64,000 bases of DNA. Source: Acidovorax temperans (GTDB lineage: Bacteria; Pseudomonadota; Gammaproteobacteria; Burkholderiales; Burkholderiaceae_C). The notes beneath the pieces were generated by a model. That model saw only the letters and a list, made by a program, of their open reading frames with translations. It was not told the DNA's origin and ran no database searches. The stretch is taken from positions 682,001 to 746,000 of the forward strand of contig NZ_VFPV01000003.1 of assembly GCF_006716905.1 (NCBI RefSeq), written 5' to 3'. Made by a program: the position numbers and the translations under genes. Numbering within the stretch: the stretch's first letter is position 1; every line of letters starts with the position of its first letter. Positions 1-8,428 of the stretch are shown in pieces.

Positions 1-2
1 GA

Positions 3-431
3 GATAGCTACTACGAGCCCGCCTACCACCCCGTGTATGGCGAGCCACCGGTGTACATCTACCCGCAGCCCTACATCGTTCGCCCCTACCCGGCGCCACC
101 CCCACCGGCCTACTACGGCCGCCCCGGCTACGACCGCCACTGGGATGACCGCCGCCCCGCGCCCCCTGGCCACTGGAGGCGGCCGGACCGGGACAACGCA
201 CGCGATCCCCACCGCGACCGTGACCCAGACCGGCCCAGCCCCCCGCGCCCCAACCGCCCCGACCGAAGAGAGCCTGACCGCGAGCCCCAGGGCGGCGAAC
301 CCAGCCGCAAACCCACCCCGCAAGGGCCTGACCGGGTATGGCGCGACGCACGCCCTCCAGCCCAGGGGCAAAGTGCGGAAGATGGCCGCGGCCCTGGAGG
401 GCGCCCCTCCATGCCGGGTGCCCGGCCCTGA
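3..431 (+). CDS. Pro/Tyr/Arg-rich hypothetical protein, 3' part only
   Basis: The frame is open from the left edge of the window to a TGA at 429-431, so this is the C-terminal part of a gene that starts upstream. The visible part opens with a Tyr/Pro-rich stretch (YIYPQPYIVRPYPAPPPP) and continues as a very Arg/Asp/Pro-rich tail with repeated DRDP and PDR units. No catalytic motif or known domain is visible. Such compositions occur in secreted or envelope-associated low-complexity proteins, but without the N-terminus a signal peptide cannot be checked. The next gene starts 21 bp downstream on the same strand, so the two may be co-transcribed. Function unknown. Confidence 0.5.
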   Translation, partial: DSYYEPAYHPVYGEPPVYIYPQPYIVRPYPAPPPPAYYGRPGYDRHWDDRRPAPPGHWRRPDRDNARDPHRDRDPDRPSPPRPNRPDRREPDREPQGGEPSRKPTPQGPDRVWRDARPPAQGQSAEDGRGPGGRPSMPGARP

Positions 432-452
432 ACCTTGCCAGCAGACCCTGCC

Positions 453-1178
453 ATGACCCAGCCACACCGCTTAATCACCCTCTGGAAACCAGTCGCCTTG
501 CTGGCGATTGCTGCCTGCAGCGCGTTGCCTGCATCCGGCCAGGTGGTGCGCTGCACCGACCCAAAAACCGGCCAAGTCACCTACACCGATGGGAAATGCG
601 CGGCGGGCACCACAGGCCACGAGGTGGAAGCCAAACGCTCTGCCGAAGAGATCGAACAGGATCGCAAAGCGGCCGAGCGGGCCATTGAGCTCAAACAGCA
701 ACGCCTGCTAGCCGAAAAAGCGGCGGCCGATCTACAGGCCCAGCGCGATGCCGAGCAAGAACGCGTGAGGGCGGCCAGAGCAGCCGCCACTGCGCCGCAA
801 CCCCAGGACTACGCACGCTCTGCGGAATGCGCGCGTTCACGCAGAAATCTGGAGCTTGTTTCCAGCACCTTGTCAGGCAACACCTATGACCAGGAACCGC
901 GCCTGGAGGCGGCGCAGCGGCAGATGGATCTGGACTGCCTGGGCCCACAGGGTTACGCCGAGCTGGAGCGCGCCCGCGCCACGCAGCCGCGCATCGTCGT
1001 GGCCCCGCCACGGCAGCCGGTGTATGCACCCCCTGTGCCGCAAAAGCCGTACCTCACGCACTGCGGCAACTTTCACTGCGTGGACAACACCGGCGCCCGC
1101 TACCCACGGGCGGGGCCAGGGCGCTTTCCCGGCAACGACGGCGTGTGCCGCTCCAAACGCGGTCAGGCCCCCTGCTGA
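453..1178 (+). CDS. DUF4124 domain-containing secreted protein
   Basis: A predicted exported protein of 241 residues. The N-terminus has two positive residues, a hydrophobic stretch (LLAIAACSALPASG) and then the DUF4124 signature: a Cys in VVRCTD, then GQVTYTDGKC. A long charged alpha-helical region rich in Ala, Glu, Gln and Arg follows (about residues 60-120), probably coiled coil. The C-terminal part is Pro-rich with more cysteines. DUF4124 proteins are common in Burkholderiales and have no assigned function. I chose the ATG at 453 because it puts the signal peptide at the N-terminus; a TTG at 435 is also in frame. Its 3' end overlaps the convergent next gene by 16 bp. Confidence 0.75.
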   Translation: MTQPHRLITLWKPVALLAIAACSALPASGQVVRCTDPKTGQVTYTDGKCAAGTTGHEVEAKRSAEEIEQDRKAAERAIELKQQRLLAEKAAADLQAQRDAEQERVRAARAAATAPQPQDYARSAECARSRRNLELVSSTLSGNTYDQEPRLEAAQRQMDLDCLGPQGYAELERARATQPRIVVAPPRQPVYAPPVPQKPYLTHCGNFHCVDNTGARYPRAGPGRFPGNDGVCRSKRGQAPC

Positions 1179-2140
1179 TGGGCGGATAGCCCGGAGCGCA
1201 AGCCTGCCACCACATCCGGGAACCGCAACCGCACCCCTAGCTCGCGCAGCATGCGCTGGTTGTCGAGCCTGCGCGATTCACTCATGAAGCTCAGCAGCAT
1301 GAGCGAGAGCTGCTCTTTCGCGGCGCTGCGCGGAATGCGTGGAGGGCGTGGCAGCCCATACAGATCGGCAGCCAAGTCGAAGTACGCCCCCATCTGCATA
1401 TGCTGCCCATCGCTGATGTGGTACGCCCGCTGCGCACGCCCCCGCCACAGTGCGGCCACGCAGGCGCGGGCCAGGTCGTCCGCGTGGATGTGGTTGGTGT
1501 AGACGTCGTCGCCCGCCTCCAGCACTGGCGTGCCCTTGAGCAGACGCGCCTGGGGCGTGCCGCCCTCCCGGTCGGGCGCGTAAATGCCCGGAATGCGCAG
1601 AATGCTGGCCCGCACCCCTGCCCTGCCCAAGTGGCGCACAGCGGCTTCGGCATCCACGCGGCGCTGGGCGCGTGGGGTAGCAGGCGCCACGGGGCGCGTT
1701 TCGCGCACCAGCGCCCCCGCGCAATCGCCATACACCCCACTGGTCGATGCGTACGCCAGCGATATTGGCAAATTGCGCATGCGCAGCGCGCGGGCCAGCG
1801 CCAGCGTGCGCGGATCGCGCCACCAGGCGTCGCGCCCACCTCCTTCACCGGGCGGCGGGGCCAGGTGCAACACCCGCGTGGCCAGCCCGGCCAGGCGGCG
1901 CAGCGTGGCAGGCTGGTCCAGGTCTCCCAAAAGCGGCGTGACAGACACCCCGCGCAAAGCCGCCTTGCGTTCTGGGCTGGAGGTCAGGGCCATCACCCGC
2001 ACGCGACCGGCACCCGCGCCCTGCGCAAAGTTGCGGGCCACGCGCATGCCTACATCGCCGCACCCCACAATCAACAACCGCTCGCGGCGGAAACGCGCGG
2101 GCAAGGCGCCCAAGCCACTGGACAAAGCCACGGTACTCAT
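1163..2140 (-). CDS. NAD(P)-dependent epimerase/dehydratase-like (extended SDR) protein
   Basis: A Rossmann-fold protein of 325 residues. Near the N-terminus LLIVGCGDVGMRVARNF carries the GxGxxG nucleotide-binding pattern. A later segment, LAYASTSGVYGDCAG, matches the Ser/Thr and Tyr region of the extended SDR family, although the classical YxxxK is not clear. The C-terminal half contains TNHIHADDLARACVAAL, typical of sugar-nucleotide epimerase-like proteins of the YeeZ type. I chose the ATG at 2140 because it starts just before the Rossmann strand and has a GAAAG-like ribosome site upstream; an in-frame start further upstream would add a poorly conserved leader. Substrate unknown. It is transcribed towards the DUF4124 gene. 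Confidence 0.75.
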   Translation of the reverse strand: MSTVALSSGLGALPARFRRERLLIVGCGDVGMRVARNFAQGAGAGRVRVMALTSSPERKAALRGVSVTPLLGDLDQPATLRRLAGLATRVLHLAPPPGEGGGRDAWWRDPRTLALARALRMRNLPISLAYASTSGVYGDCAGALVRETRPVAPATPRAQRRVDAEAAVRHLGRAGVRASILRIPGIYAPDREGGTPQARLLKGTPVLEAGDDVYTNHIHADDLARACVAALWRGRAQRAYHISDGQHMQMGAYFDLAADLYGLPRPPRIPRSAAKEQLSLMLLSFMSESRRLDNQRMLRELGVRLRFPDVVAGLRSGLSAHQQGA

Positions 2141-2338
2141 GAATTCTTTCGGACAGACAAGCGAGGATGATGGGTGTTGCTCAGGCGCAGGCAGGTCATC
2201 CGCACGCAAAGCTCGCGTGGCGACCACACCCAGCCCATGTCAAGGAAACATCGGGCAAATAGGCCACCTCAGCAGACCTTCAGTTTCTGAGGGCAAAATC
2301 GGCGCCATTCGCACAAGAACCCCGAGGATACCCACAAC

Positions 2339-3409
2339 ATGACGCGACCTGAAGACAGTGGCGCCGCCGCATTCCAGATTTCTGTAGCCCCCAGCGGGCG
2401 CAGCTTCCAAAGCCAGGGCGACGAAACCATTCTGGCTGCCGCCATTCGCAGCGGCGTGGGCCTGCCCTACGGCTGCAAGGATGGCGCCTGTGGCTCCTGC
2501 AAGTGCAAGAAGCTCAGCGGCTCGGTAGCCCACGCAGACCATCAGGCCAAGGCATTGAGCGCCGACGAAGAAGCCGCCGGCTTCGTGCTGACCTGCTGCG
2601 CACGGCCTTTGTCTGATGTGGTTCTGGAGTCCAGGCAAGTCACCGACGAAAGCGCCTACCCCATCAAGAAGATGCCCGTGCGCGTGTCCACGCTGGAGAA
2701 AAAGTCGCACGACGTGATGCAGGTGCGCCTGCAACTGCCTGCGACCGATACGTTCCGCTACCACGCAGGCCAGTACATCGAATTCATCCTGCGCGACGGC
2801 GCGCGGCGCGCTTACTCAATGGCCAATGCGCCGCACACCCAGAGCACCGCCGCAGGTGTCGAATTGCACATTCGGCATTTGCCGGGGGGCAAGTTCACCG
2901 ACCACGTGTTTGGCGCAATGAAGGAAAAGGAAATCCTGCGCGTGGAAGGCCCTTTCGGCAGCTTCTTCCTGCGCGAAGACTCCGACAAGCCCATCGTGCT
3001 GCTGGCGTCAGGCACGGGCTTTGCCCCCATCAAGGCCTTGCTGGAGCACATGCAGTTCAAGGGCATCACACGCCCCACCACGCTGTACTGGGGCGGTCGC
3101 CGGCCGGATGACCTGTACATGCACCAGTGGGTGGTCGAACTGGCTGCGCAAATGCCGCAACTGCGCTACGTGCCCGTGCTGTCTGACGCGCTGCCTGAAG
3201 ACCAGTGGACAGGCCGCACCGGCTTTGTGCACCAGGCCGTGCTGGACGACTTTGCCGACCTCTCGGGCCACCAGGTCTACGCCTGCGGCGCACCCATCGT
3301 GGTGGAGTCGGCACGCACGGCCTACACGGCGCAGCGGGGTCTTCCCGCAGAAGAGTTCTTCGCGGATTCCTTCACCTCCGAAGCCGACAAACACGGCCCG
3401 CAGGCTTGA
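2339..3409 (+). CDS. Ferredoxin/flavin reductase (CDP-6-deoxy-delta-3,4-glucoseen reductase-like)
   Basis: A three-domain electron-transfer protein of 356 residues. Residues about 10-105 form a plant-type [2Fe-2S] ferredoxin domain with the cysteine pattern YGCKDGACGSCKCK and a distal Cys in LTCCARP. Residues about 115-215 form an FAD-binding barrel with RAYSMANAP (the RxYS flavin motif). Residues about 220-345 form an NAD(P)H domain with LLASGTGFAPIKALLEH and the CGAP motif near the end. This architecture is routinely annotated as CDP-6-deoxy-delta-3,4-glucoseen reductase in Burkholderiales, but no deoxysugar genes are nearby. A role as a general NAD(P)H-dependent reductase partner is equally possible. 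Confidence 0.85.
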   Translation: MTRPEDSGAAAFQISVAPSGRSFQSQGDETILAAAIRSGVGLPYGCKDGACGSCKCKKLSGSVAHADHQAKALSADEEAAGFVLTCCARPLSDVVLESRQVTDESAYPIKKMPVRVSTLEKKSHDVMQVRLQLPATDTFRYHAGQYIEFILRDGARRAYSMANAPHTQSTAAGVELHIRHLPGGKFTDHVFGAMKEKEILRVEGPFGSFFLREDSDKPIVLLASGTGFAPIKALLEHMQFKGITRPTTLYWGGRRPDDLYMHQWVVELAAQMPQLRYVPVLSDALPEDQWTGRTGFVHQAVLDDFADLSGHQVYACGAPIVVESARTAYTAQRGLPAEEFFADSFTSEADKHGPQA

Positions 3410-3585
3410 GGGCTGGCGGGCACGGCCATGCGGTGCAAGGATGAATCTCTGGCTACTTTGGCACCACCAGCGATTCATCCACTTCACAGATTCAGATGCT
3501 TGCCGATTGGGTTGGAGGGCCTGCCACACATCGCTCCGTGCTGGCTTCTTTCTGAAGTTGTTTACTTTTTTGCAACAATGTAGCC

Positions 3586-4563
3586 ATGAACCGCAGAAAC
3601 CTCCTCGTCGCCGGCGCTGCTGTCGCAGCAGCCTTCTCGTCACCCATGGTCTTGGCGCAAGACACCGGGCAACCCATCCGAATCATCGTTCCTTATGCCC
3701 CTGGCGGGCCGATTGACGTGACGGCACGCGCCCTGGCAGAGCGTGTGCGCGATTCGCTGGGCACGGTCATCATCGACAACAAGGGCGGTGCGGGCGGCAA
3801 CATCGGGGCCGATGCGATTGCCAAGGCTTCGCCTGACGGGCTGACCATTGGCATCGCGGCCACAGCCACCCATGCGGTGAACCCGTGGCTCTACAGCCGC
3901 ATGCCGTTCGATGCAGCCAAAGACTTCGTGGCCATCACGCAGATGGTGCGGGTGCCCAATGTGCTGGTCATGAATGCAGCGAAGGCAGAGCAGCTCAAGA
4001 TCAATAGCCTGGCTGACCTGATTGCATACGCCAAGGCCAACCCCGCCAAGCTGAACTACGGCAGCGGCGGCAATGGCAGTGCAGGCCATCTGGCGGGTGA
4101 AATGTTCAAGCAGCGCGCAGGCATCTACGCCCTGCACATCCCTTACCGCGGAGCCAACCCTGCGCAGCTGGCACTGCTGGCGGGCGAGGTGGACTTCAAC
4201 ATCGACAACCTGGCAGCAGCGGCGCCCAATATCCGCTCGGGCAAGCTCAAGGCATTGGCCGTGACATCGCTGGAGCCCTCCTCTGCGCTGCCGGGTGTGC
4301 CCACCATGGCCGGCACGTTCAAGGGCTTTTCCATTGACACCTGGTGGGGCCTTGTAGCGCCCAAGGACACGCCCAAGCCCGTGGTGGACAAGCTCAACCG
4401 CGCCTTTGTCGCAGCCCTGCAGGCCCCGGAAACCAAGACGCGCTTTGGCGCGCTGCTGGCAGAGCCTGTACCCACCACACCGCAGCAGTTTGAATCCTTC
4501 ATGGCCAGCGAACGTGCCAAGTACAAGGACGTGGTGAAACTCTCTGGCGCGAAGGTAGATTAA
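3586..4563 (+). CDS. Bug family tripartite tricarboxylate transporter substrate-binding protein (TctC-like)
   Basis: A periplasmic solute receptor of 325 residues. A signal peptide with an Arg-Arg start (NRRNLLVAGAAVAAAFSS) ends near VLAQ. The mature part begins with the family hallmark IRIIVPYAPGGPIDVTAR and continues with DNKGGAGGNIGADAIAKA, the ligand-binding loop of Bug proteins. Length and motifs fit the family throughout. No TctA or TctB membrane genes are adjacent, which is normal for the greatly expanded Bug family of Comamonadaceae, where receptors are often orphans. The ligand (usually a carboxylate or amide) cannot be read from the sequence. A stretch of 176 bp separates it from the reductase upstream. 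Confidence 0.9.
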   Translation: MNRRNLLVAGAAVAAAFSSPMVLAQDTGQPIRIIVPYAPGGPIDVTARALAERVRDSLGTVIIDNKGGAGGNIGADAIAKASPDGLTIGIAATATHAVNPWLYSRMPFDAAKDFVAITQMVRVPNVLVMNAAKAEQLKINSLADLIAYAKANPAKLNYGSGGNGSAGHLAGEMFKQRAGIYALHIPYRGANPAQLALLAGEVDFNIDNLAAAAPNIRSGKLKALAVTSLEPSSALPGVPTMAGTFKGFSIDTWWGLVAPKDTPKPVVDKLNRAFVAALQAPETKTRFGALLAEPVPTTPQQFESFMASERAKYKDVVKLSGAKVD

Positions 4564-4573
4564 GAGAGAAATT

Positions 4574-4626
4574 GGGCTCTAGCGCTTATATGGCAAGCGC
4601 TAGCAGCTCATATTTTTATAGCAAAC
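4574..4626 (+). repeat. Dispersed palindromic repeat, copy 1
   Basis: This copy has the family pattern ggctctagcgctt, an 8-nt variable loop, then aagcgctagcagct, and it ends in atagcaaac. It lies between the convergent Bug-protein gene and folK, 10 bp after the Bug stop codon. Its right end overlaps the folK stop codon, so the last codons and the TAA of folK are read from repeat sequence. Confidence 0.8.
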
Positions 4627-5125
4627 CTGCAACCCATGCCTGGGGTAAACGGGTAATGCGCTGGTCTGCCACGGCATCCAGCGCAGCTTCGCTCACCAAG
4701 CCAGGCGCTAGGTCCGCCAGCGGCAACAGCACAAATGCGCGTTCGTTCATGCGAGGGTGCGGCACCGTGAGCGTAGGAGTAGACAGCACTTCACTGCCGT
4801 ACAGCAGCACGTCCAAGTCCAGCGTGCGCGGAGCATTGCGGTAAGGCCGCTCGCGGCCAGCGCCCTGCTCTATGACCTGCAGGCGCTGCAATACATCCAG
4901 GGGCGCCAGCGTGGTCTGCAAGTGCGCCACGGCATTCAGGTAGTCGGGGCCACCCGCGTCTACGGGGGCGCTGGCGTACAGGGCAGACACTGCGATCAAG
5001 CGGGTGCCAGGCCATTCAGCCATGCGCTGCAAGGCACTGCGCAGGGTCTCTTCACGTTCACCCAGGTTGGCCCCCAGGCCCACCCACACATCGACGGGCG
5101 CGGCGGCGCCCTGCTCCGCAATCAT
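4616..5125 (-). CDS. folK: 2-amino-4-hydroxy-6-hydroxymethyldihydropteridine diphosphokinase
   Basis: FolK transfers pyrophosphate from ATP to 6-hydroxymethyl-7,8-dihydropterin in folate synthesis. The 169 residues carry the expected motifs: VGLGANLGEREETL at the N-terminus, SALYASAPV, and the core RTLDLDVLLYG with the metal-binding DLD, followed by VPHPRMNERAFVLLPL. Length is normal for the family. The start codon overlaps the pcnB stop codon by 4 bp (ATGA), so the two are translationally coupled in a pcnB-folK operon, an arrangement known from many proteobacteria. The TAA stop lies inside a copy of the dispersed repeat (see 4574-4626), so its last few residues (VAGLL) are partly repeat-encoded. 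Confidence 0.95.
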   Translation of the reverse strand: MIAEQGAAAPVDVWVGLGANLGEREETLRSALQRMAEWPGTRLIAVSALYASAPVDAGGPDYLNAVAHLQTTLAPLDVLQRLQVIEQGAGRERPYRNAPRTLDLDVLLYGSEVLSTPTLTVPHPRMNERAFVLLPLADLAPGLVSEAALDAVADQRITRLPQAWVAGLL

Positions 5126-6708
5126 TCTGGGGACGATGCTGGCCCGGCGTCTCCTGCCGCGCCACCTGGCTTGCGGCGACGGCGGCGGCGCTTTTTGGGT
5201 GCGGCAGCATCATCAGGCGCGCCATCTGCGGTGGGTAACTCTGCCTCGGCCGATGGCGCGGCGGCTGCGGGGGCCGCCTTCTTGGGCACGCGGCGCACCA
5301 CGGGCTGGGCCTGTTGCTGCGCTTTCTGGCGCGCCCGCTGCTCTTCCCGGGCCTGGTCCATCAGGTCGTCGCGGCGCTCATCGTCGGCCGTCTGGAAGTC
5401 TTGCCACCACTCAGCCAGCGCTTCCTCGACCTCGCCCACATCGGCGCGCAGGCGCATGAAGTCGAACCCGGCACGGAAACGCGGCTGCATCACCATGCCG
5501 AACGGCGTGTTGCCCACGCGCTTTTCAAAGCGCGGCTGCATGACCCAGATCTCGCGCATGTCGGCGGCCAGCTTGCCGCGGCCCGACACATCGCCAATGC
5601 GGCGGTCAAACACCTCGTCAATCGCATCCTGCAAGGCAGGCAGCGCATGCTCGCGGCGATTCAGGCGCTCGTCCCAGCCCTTGCGAACGTCTTCCCACAG
5701 CACACAGGCGAGCAAGAAGCTGGGCGCCACGGGCTTGCCTTCTTGCACGCGGCGGTCGGTATCCATGAGGGCCGCCTTCACAAACGGCGTGTCGGCCCGC
5801 TCCACTGCCACGTCCAGCAGCGGGTAAATGCCCTTGGCCATGCCCAGCTTGCGCAATTGCTCGATGGTGGCAATGGCGTGGCCGGTTTGCAGCAGCTTGA
5901 GCATTTCGTCAAACATGCGGCTTTGCGGCACATCGGCCAGCAGGGCCTGCGACTGCACCAGCGGCGCGGCCGTCTTGGCGTCGATGGTGAAACCCAGGGG
6001 GCTGAGCTTGGCGGCGAAACGCACAGCGCGGATGATGCGCACCGGGTCTTCGCGGTAGCGCGTGGCGGGGTCGCCAATCATGCGCAGGGTTTTCTTCTTC
6101 GCGTCCTGGATGCCCTTGTGGTAGTCCACCACCACCTGGGTTTCCGGGTCGTAGTACATGGCGTTCACGGTGAAGTCACGGCGGGTGGCGTCTTCGTCTT
6201 GCGGGCCCCACACGTTGTCACGCAGCACACGGCCGCTGGCGTCTACCGCATGCTGCATGCCCGAAAGCTGAGCCTTGCTGGTCTTTTCGTTGCCACTCAC
6301 CTGCCCTGCGGCCGAGTTGTCGAGGTAGGCGCGGAAGGTGGAAACCTCGATCACTTCATGCTCGCGGCCCCGGCCATGCACCACGTGCACGATGCGAAAG
6401 CGCTTGCCAATGATGAACGCACGGCGAAACAGCGCCTTCACCTGCTCAGGCGTGGCGTTGGTAGCCACGTCAAAGTCCTTGGGGCGCAGACCCAGCAGCA
6501 GGTCGCGCACGGCACCACCCACGATGTAGGCCTCGTAGCCCGCATCCTTGAGCGTGTGCACCACATCGGCCGCGCGCCGGTCCACCAGCTCGGGGTTGAT
6601 GCCGTGCACCGAGGCAGGAACCTCTTCGCGCCTGCCGAAGTGCGGCTTGCCGCCAGAGGTTCCGGGCGTCGATTTGCCCAGCAGTTTGTCGATGAACTTC
6701 TTGATCAT
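5122..6708 (-). CDS. pcnB: Poly(A) polymerase
   Basis: PcnB adds poly(A) tails to RNA 3' ends and so promotes RNA decay. The protein has 528 residues. The nucleotidyltransferase head (about residues 35-190) contains YIVGGAVRDLLLG and KDFDVATNA, the class II GG and DxD catalytic motifs. RRDFTVNAMYYD and the RNA-binding region with REDPVRIIRAVRFAAKL follow. The C-terminal 80 or so residues are an Ala/Pro/Arg-rich, strongly basic tail ending in a run of arginines and lysines, probably an RNA-binding extension. It is coupled to folK by a 4-bp overlap. The HAD-phosphatase gene lies 54 bp upstream on the same strand. Confidence 0.95.
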   Translation of the reverse strand: MIKKFIDKLLGKSTPGTSGGKPHFGRREEVPASVHGINPELVDRRAADVVHTLKDAGYEAYIVGGAVRDLLLGLRPKDFDVATNATPEQVKALFRRAFIIGKRFRIVHVVHGRGREHEVIEVSTFRAYLDNSAAGQVSGNEKTSKAQLSGMQHAVDASGRVLRDNVWGPQDEDATRRDFTVNAMYYDPETQVVVDYHKGIQDAKKKTLRMIGDPATRYREDPVRIIRAVRFAAKLSPLGFTIDAKTAAPLVQSQALLADVPQSRMFDEMLKLLQTGHAIATIEQLRKLGMAKGIYPLLDVAVERADTPFVKAALMDTDRRVQEGKPVAPSFLLACVLWEDVRKGWDERLNRREHALPALQDAIDEVFDRRIGDVSGRGKLAADMREIWVMQPRFEKRVGNTPFGMVMQPRFRAGFDFMRLRADVGEVEEALAEWWQDFQTADDERRDDLMDQAREEQRARQKAQQQAQPVVRRVPKKAAPAAAAPSAEAELPTADGAPDDAAAPKKRRRRRRKPGGAAGDAGPASSPE

Positions 6709-6762
6709 GGGTATGCAGTAAACAGTGTGACTGGCACGGGGCGCAGTTCAGGGGGCGGGAGC

Positions 6763-7482
6763 TTACGCGCCCGCAGTGGCGGCGCTGGCATCGTCCGCGA
6801 AAAGGTCCAGTATGCGCCAGCCGCGCTCTTGCGCCAGGGCGCGCAGCCGGGGATCGGGGTTGGTGGCGACGGGATGATCGACTTTTTCCAGCAAAGGCAC
6901 GTCGTTCATGGAATCGCTGTAGAACGTGCTTTCCACATCCCCCCAGCCCAGTTGGCGGTCGGCCAGCCATTGTTCCATGCGCAGCACCTTGCCCTGGCGC
7001 ATGGTCGGTATGCCATCAATTTCACCCGTGTACCAGCCTTGCGCATCGCGCGCCAGTTGCACGGCCAGCAATTCCTCCACGCCCAGCGCCTTGGCGATGG
7101 GACGGGTAACAAATTCGTTGGTTGCCGTGACGATGAGCACGTGATCCCCCGCCGCCTGGTGCTGGCGGATCAACTCCAGCGCCTGCGGGCGGATGGCAGG
7201 GGCAATCACCTCGCGCATGAACTGCGCATGGGCTGCCGCGGCGGCCTCAGGCCCCCGCAGGCGAACCGCCTCGGTGGCGAAGCGTACGTAGTCGTGCACA
7301 TCGAGCGTACCTGCCTGGTAATGGGCATAGAACTCGTCGTTGCGGCGGGCAAACTCCACCGGGTCGTTCCAGCCAAGGCGAATGGTGAACTCGCCCCACT
7401 CGTAGTCGGAGTCGAGCGGCAGCAGGGTGTGGTCCAGGTCGAACAAGGCCAACCGAAGGCGAGGGGTCTTGGTATCCGTCAT
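6763..7482 (-). CDS. HAD-IB family hydrolase (SerB-like phosphatase)
   Basis: A haloacid-dehalogenase superfamily phosphatase of 239 residues. Motif I is LALFDLDHTLLPLDSDYEW, with the nucleophile and acid aspartates in DLDHT. Motif II is LIVTATNEFVT, and motifs III/IV lie in YSDSMNDVPLLEKVDHPVATN. The helical cap between motifs I and II places it in subfamily IB with phosphoserine phosphatase-like enzymes. The substrate is unknown. I chose the ATG at 7482 because AAAGAA lies just upstream and motif I starts nine residues in; a longer frame to 7530 adds no conserved sequence. It is part of the hda-HAD-pcnB-folK minus-strand cluster. Confidence 0.88.
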   Translation of the reverse strand: MTDTKTPRLRLALFDLDHTLLPLDSDYEWGEFTIRLGWNDPVEFARRNDEFYAHYQAGTLDVHDYVRFATEAVRLRGPEAAAAAHAQFMREVIAPAIRPQALELIRQHQAAGDHVLIVTATNEFVTRPIAKALGVEELLAVQLARDAQGWYTGEIDGIPTMRQGKVLRMEQWLADRQLGWGDVESTFYSDSMNDVPLLEKVDHPVATNPDPRLRALAQERGWRILDLFADDASAATAGA

Positions 7483-7554
7483 TGATTCTTTTAAGTACGT
7501 TGAGCATGGGCGGTGCTGAAGTGGGTTCACAGCAATCCGCAGGCCTCAGCCTTT

Positions 7555-8253
7555 TCATTCCGATTCAAGCATCGCCTTCAACAGCGGAATGGTGATGGCA
7601 CGCTGGGTGCGCAAGGCAAAGGCATCAAGCTGGTCCAGCAACTGCATCAGACTGCCCAGGTCGCGCGAAAAGCGCTTGAGCATGAAGTCCATGACCTCAT
7701 CACCCAAAAACACGCCCCGGGCGTCTGCTTCCTGGCGCAGCACGGCGCGGCGCGCGGTTTCATCCAGCAATTGCAGCTGGAACACATGCCCCCAGCCCAT
7801 GCGGCTGCGCAAATCATCGCGCAGCGGCAGGTCGGCAGGCGGCAAATCGCCCGCAGCCAGCACCCAGCGCTGGCCGCCGGTGGCGGGATTGATGGCATTC
7901 ACAAACCAGTTGAACGCACTGGCCTGCTGGGCCGTGTTGTAAAGATGCACTTCGTCCATCACCACGGCTGCCCAGCGCTCGTCAAAGTCGGGGGGGTTGG
8001 CAACCGAGGCGTCCATCCAGCCGACGCTGGCGCCTTGCTCGTGCAGGGCTTCGCACACCGCCTTGAGCAAATGGGTTTTGCCGCTGCCGGCCTCGCCCCA
8101 CAGGTAGGTGGGCACGGGCGAGCGGGTGTTCTGGCTGCTGCCTTCACCGGCCCACAAGCGCAGGTGTTGCAGGGCGGCTTCATTGGGGCCCGCATAGAAA
8201 CTTGACAGTGTCGGCCCCGTGGCCAGGCCGATATCCAGCGCCAGCTGCTTCAT
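7555..8253 (-). CDS. hda: DnaA regulatory inactivator Hda
   Basis: Hda is an AAA+ protein that works with the DNA-loaded sliding clamp to trigger ATP hydrolysis by DnaA, preventing re-initiation. The 232 residues start with MKQLALDIG, which contains the clamp-binding QLALDI motif at residues 3-8. Walker A is [13 protein letters not shown] (residues 53-65), and a Walker B-like VVMDEVHLY follows. The C-terminal region has the arginine-finger and sensor pattern of DnaA-like domain III, with no DNA-binding domain IV. I chose the start at 8253 because it places the clamp motif at the N-terminus; the longer frame upstream is non-conserved. It is divergent from purM. Confidence 0.92.
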   Translation of the reverse strand: MKQLALDIGLATGPTLSSFYAGPNEAALQHLRLWAGEGSSQNTRSPVPTYLWGEAGSGKTHLLKAVCEALHEQGASVGWMDASVANPPDFDERWAAVVMDEVHLYNTAQQASAFNWFVNAINPATGGQRWVLAAGDLPPADLPLRDDLRSRMGWGHVFQLQLLDETARRAVLRQEADARGVFLGDEVMDFMLKRFSRDLGSLMQLLDQLDAFALRTQRAITIPLLKAMLESE

Positions 8254-8428
8254 GGCAACTGCCCGCTGGCAAACACGCTGGAGCAAGGAGAAAAGGCGAA
8301 GAACGGCATGGGCTCCAGAGAGAAAACAGGACGGTGTGAAGGGAGAGCCGCCGGGCAGGCGGCGCGCACCCCGTAAAATCTGCGCAAATTTTAGTCTGCT
8401 GCGCACGCTGGTCCGTGCCATCTTCGCC

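Noticed and set aside
5314-7485. A 723-codon plus-strand open frame opposite pcnB and the HAD gene
   Set aside because: It is antisense to two convincing genes, has no recognisable domain, and is His/Arg/Gln-rich in the way GC-rich antisense frames are.
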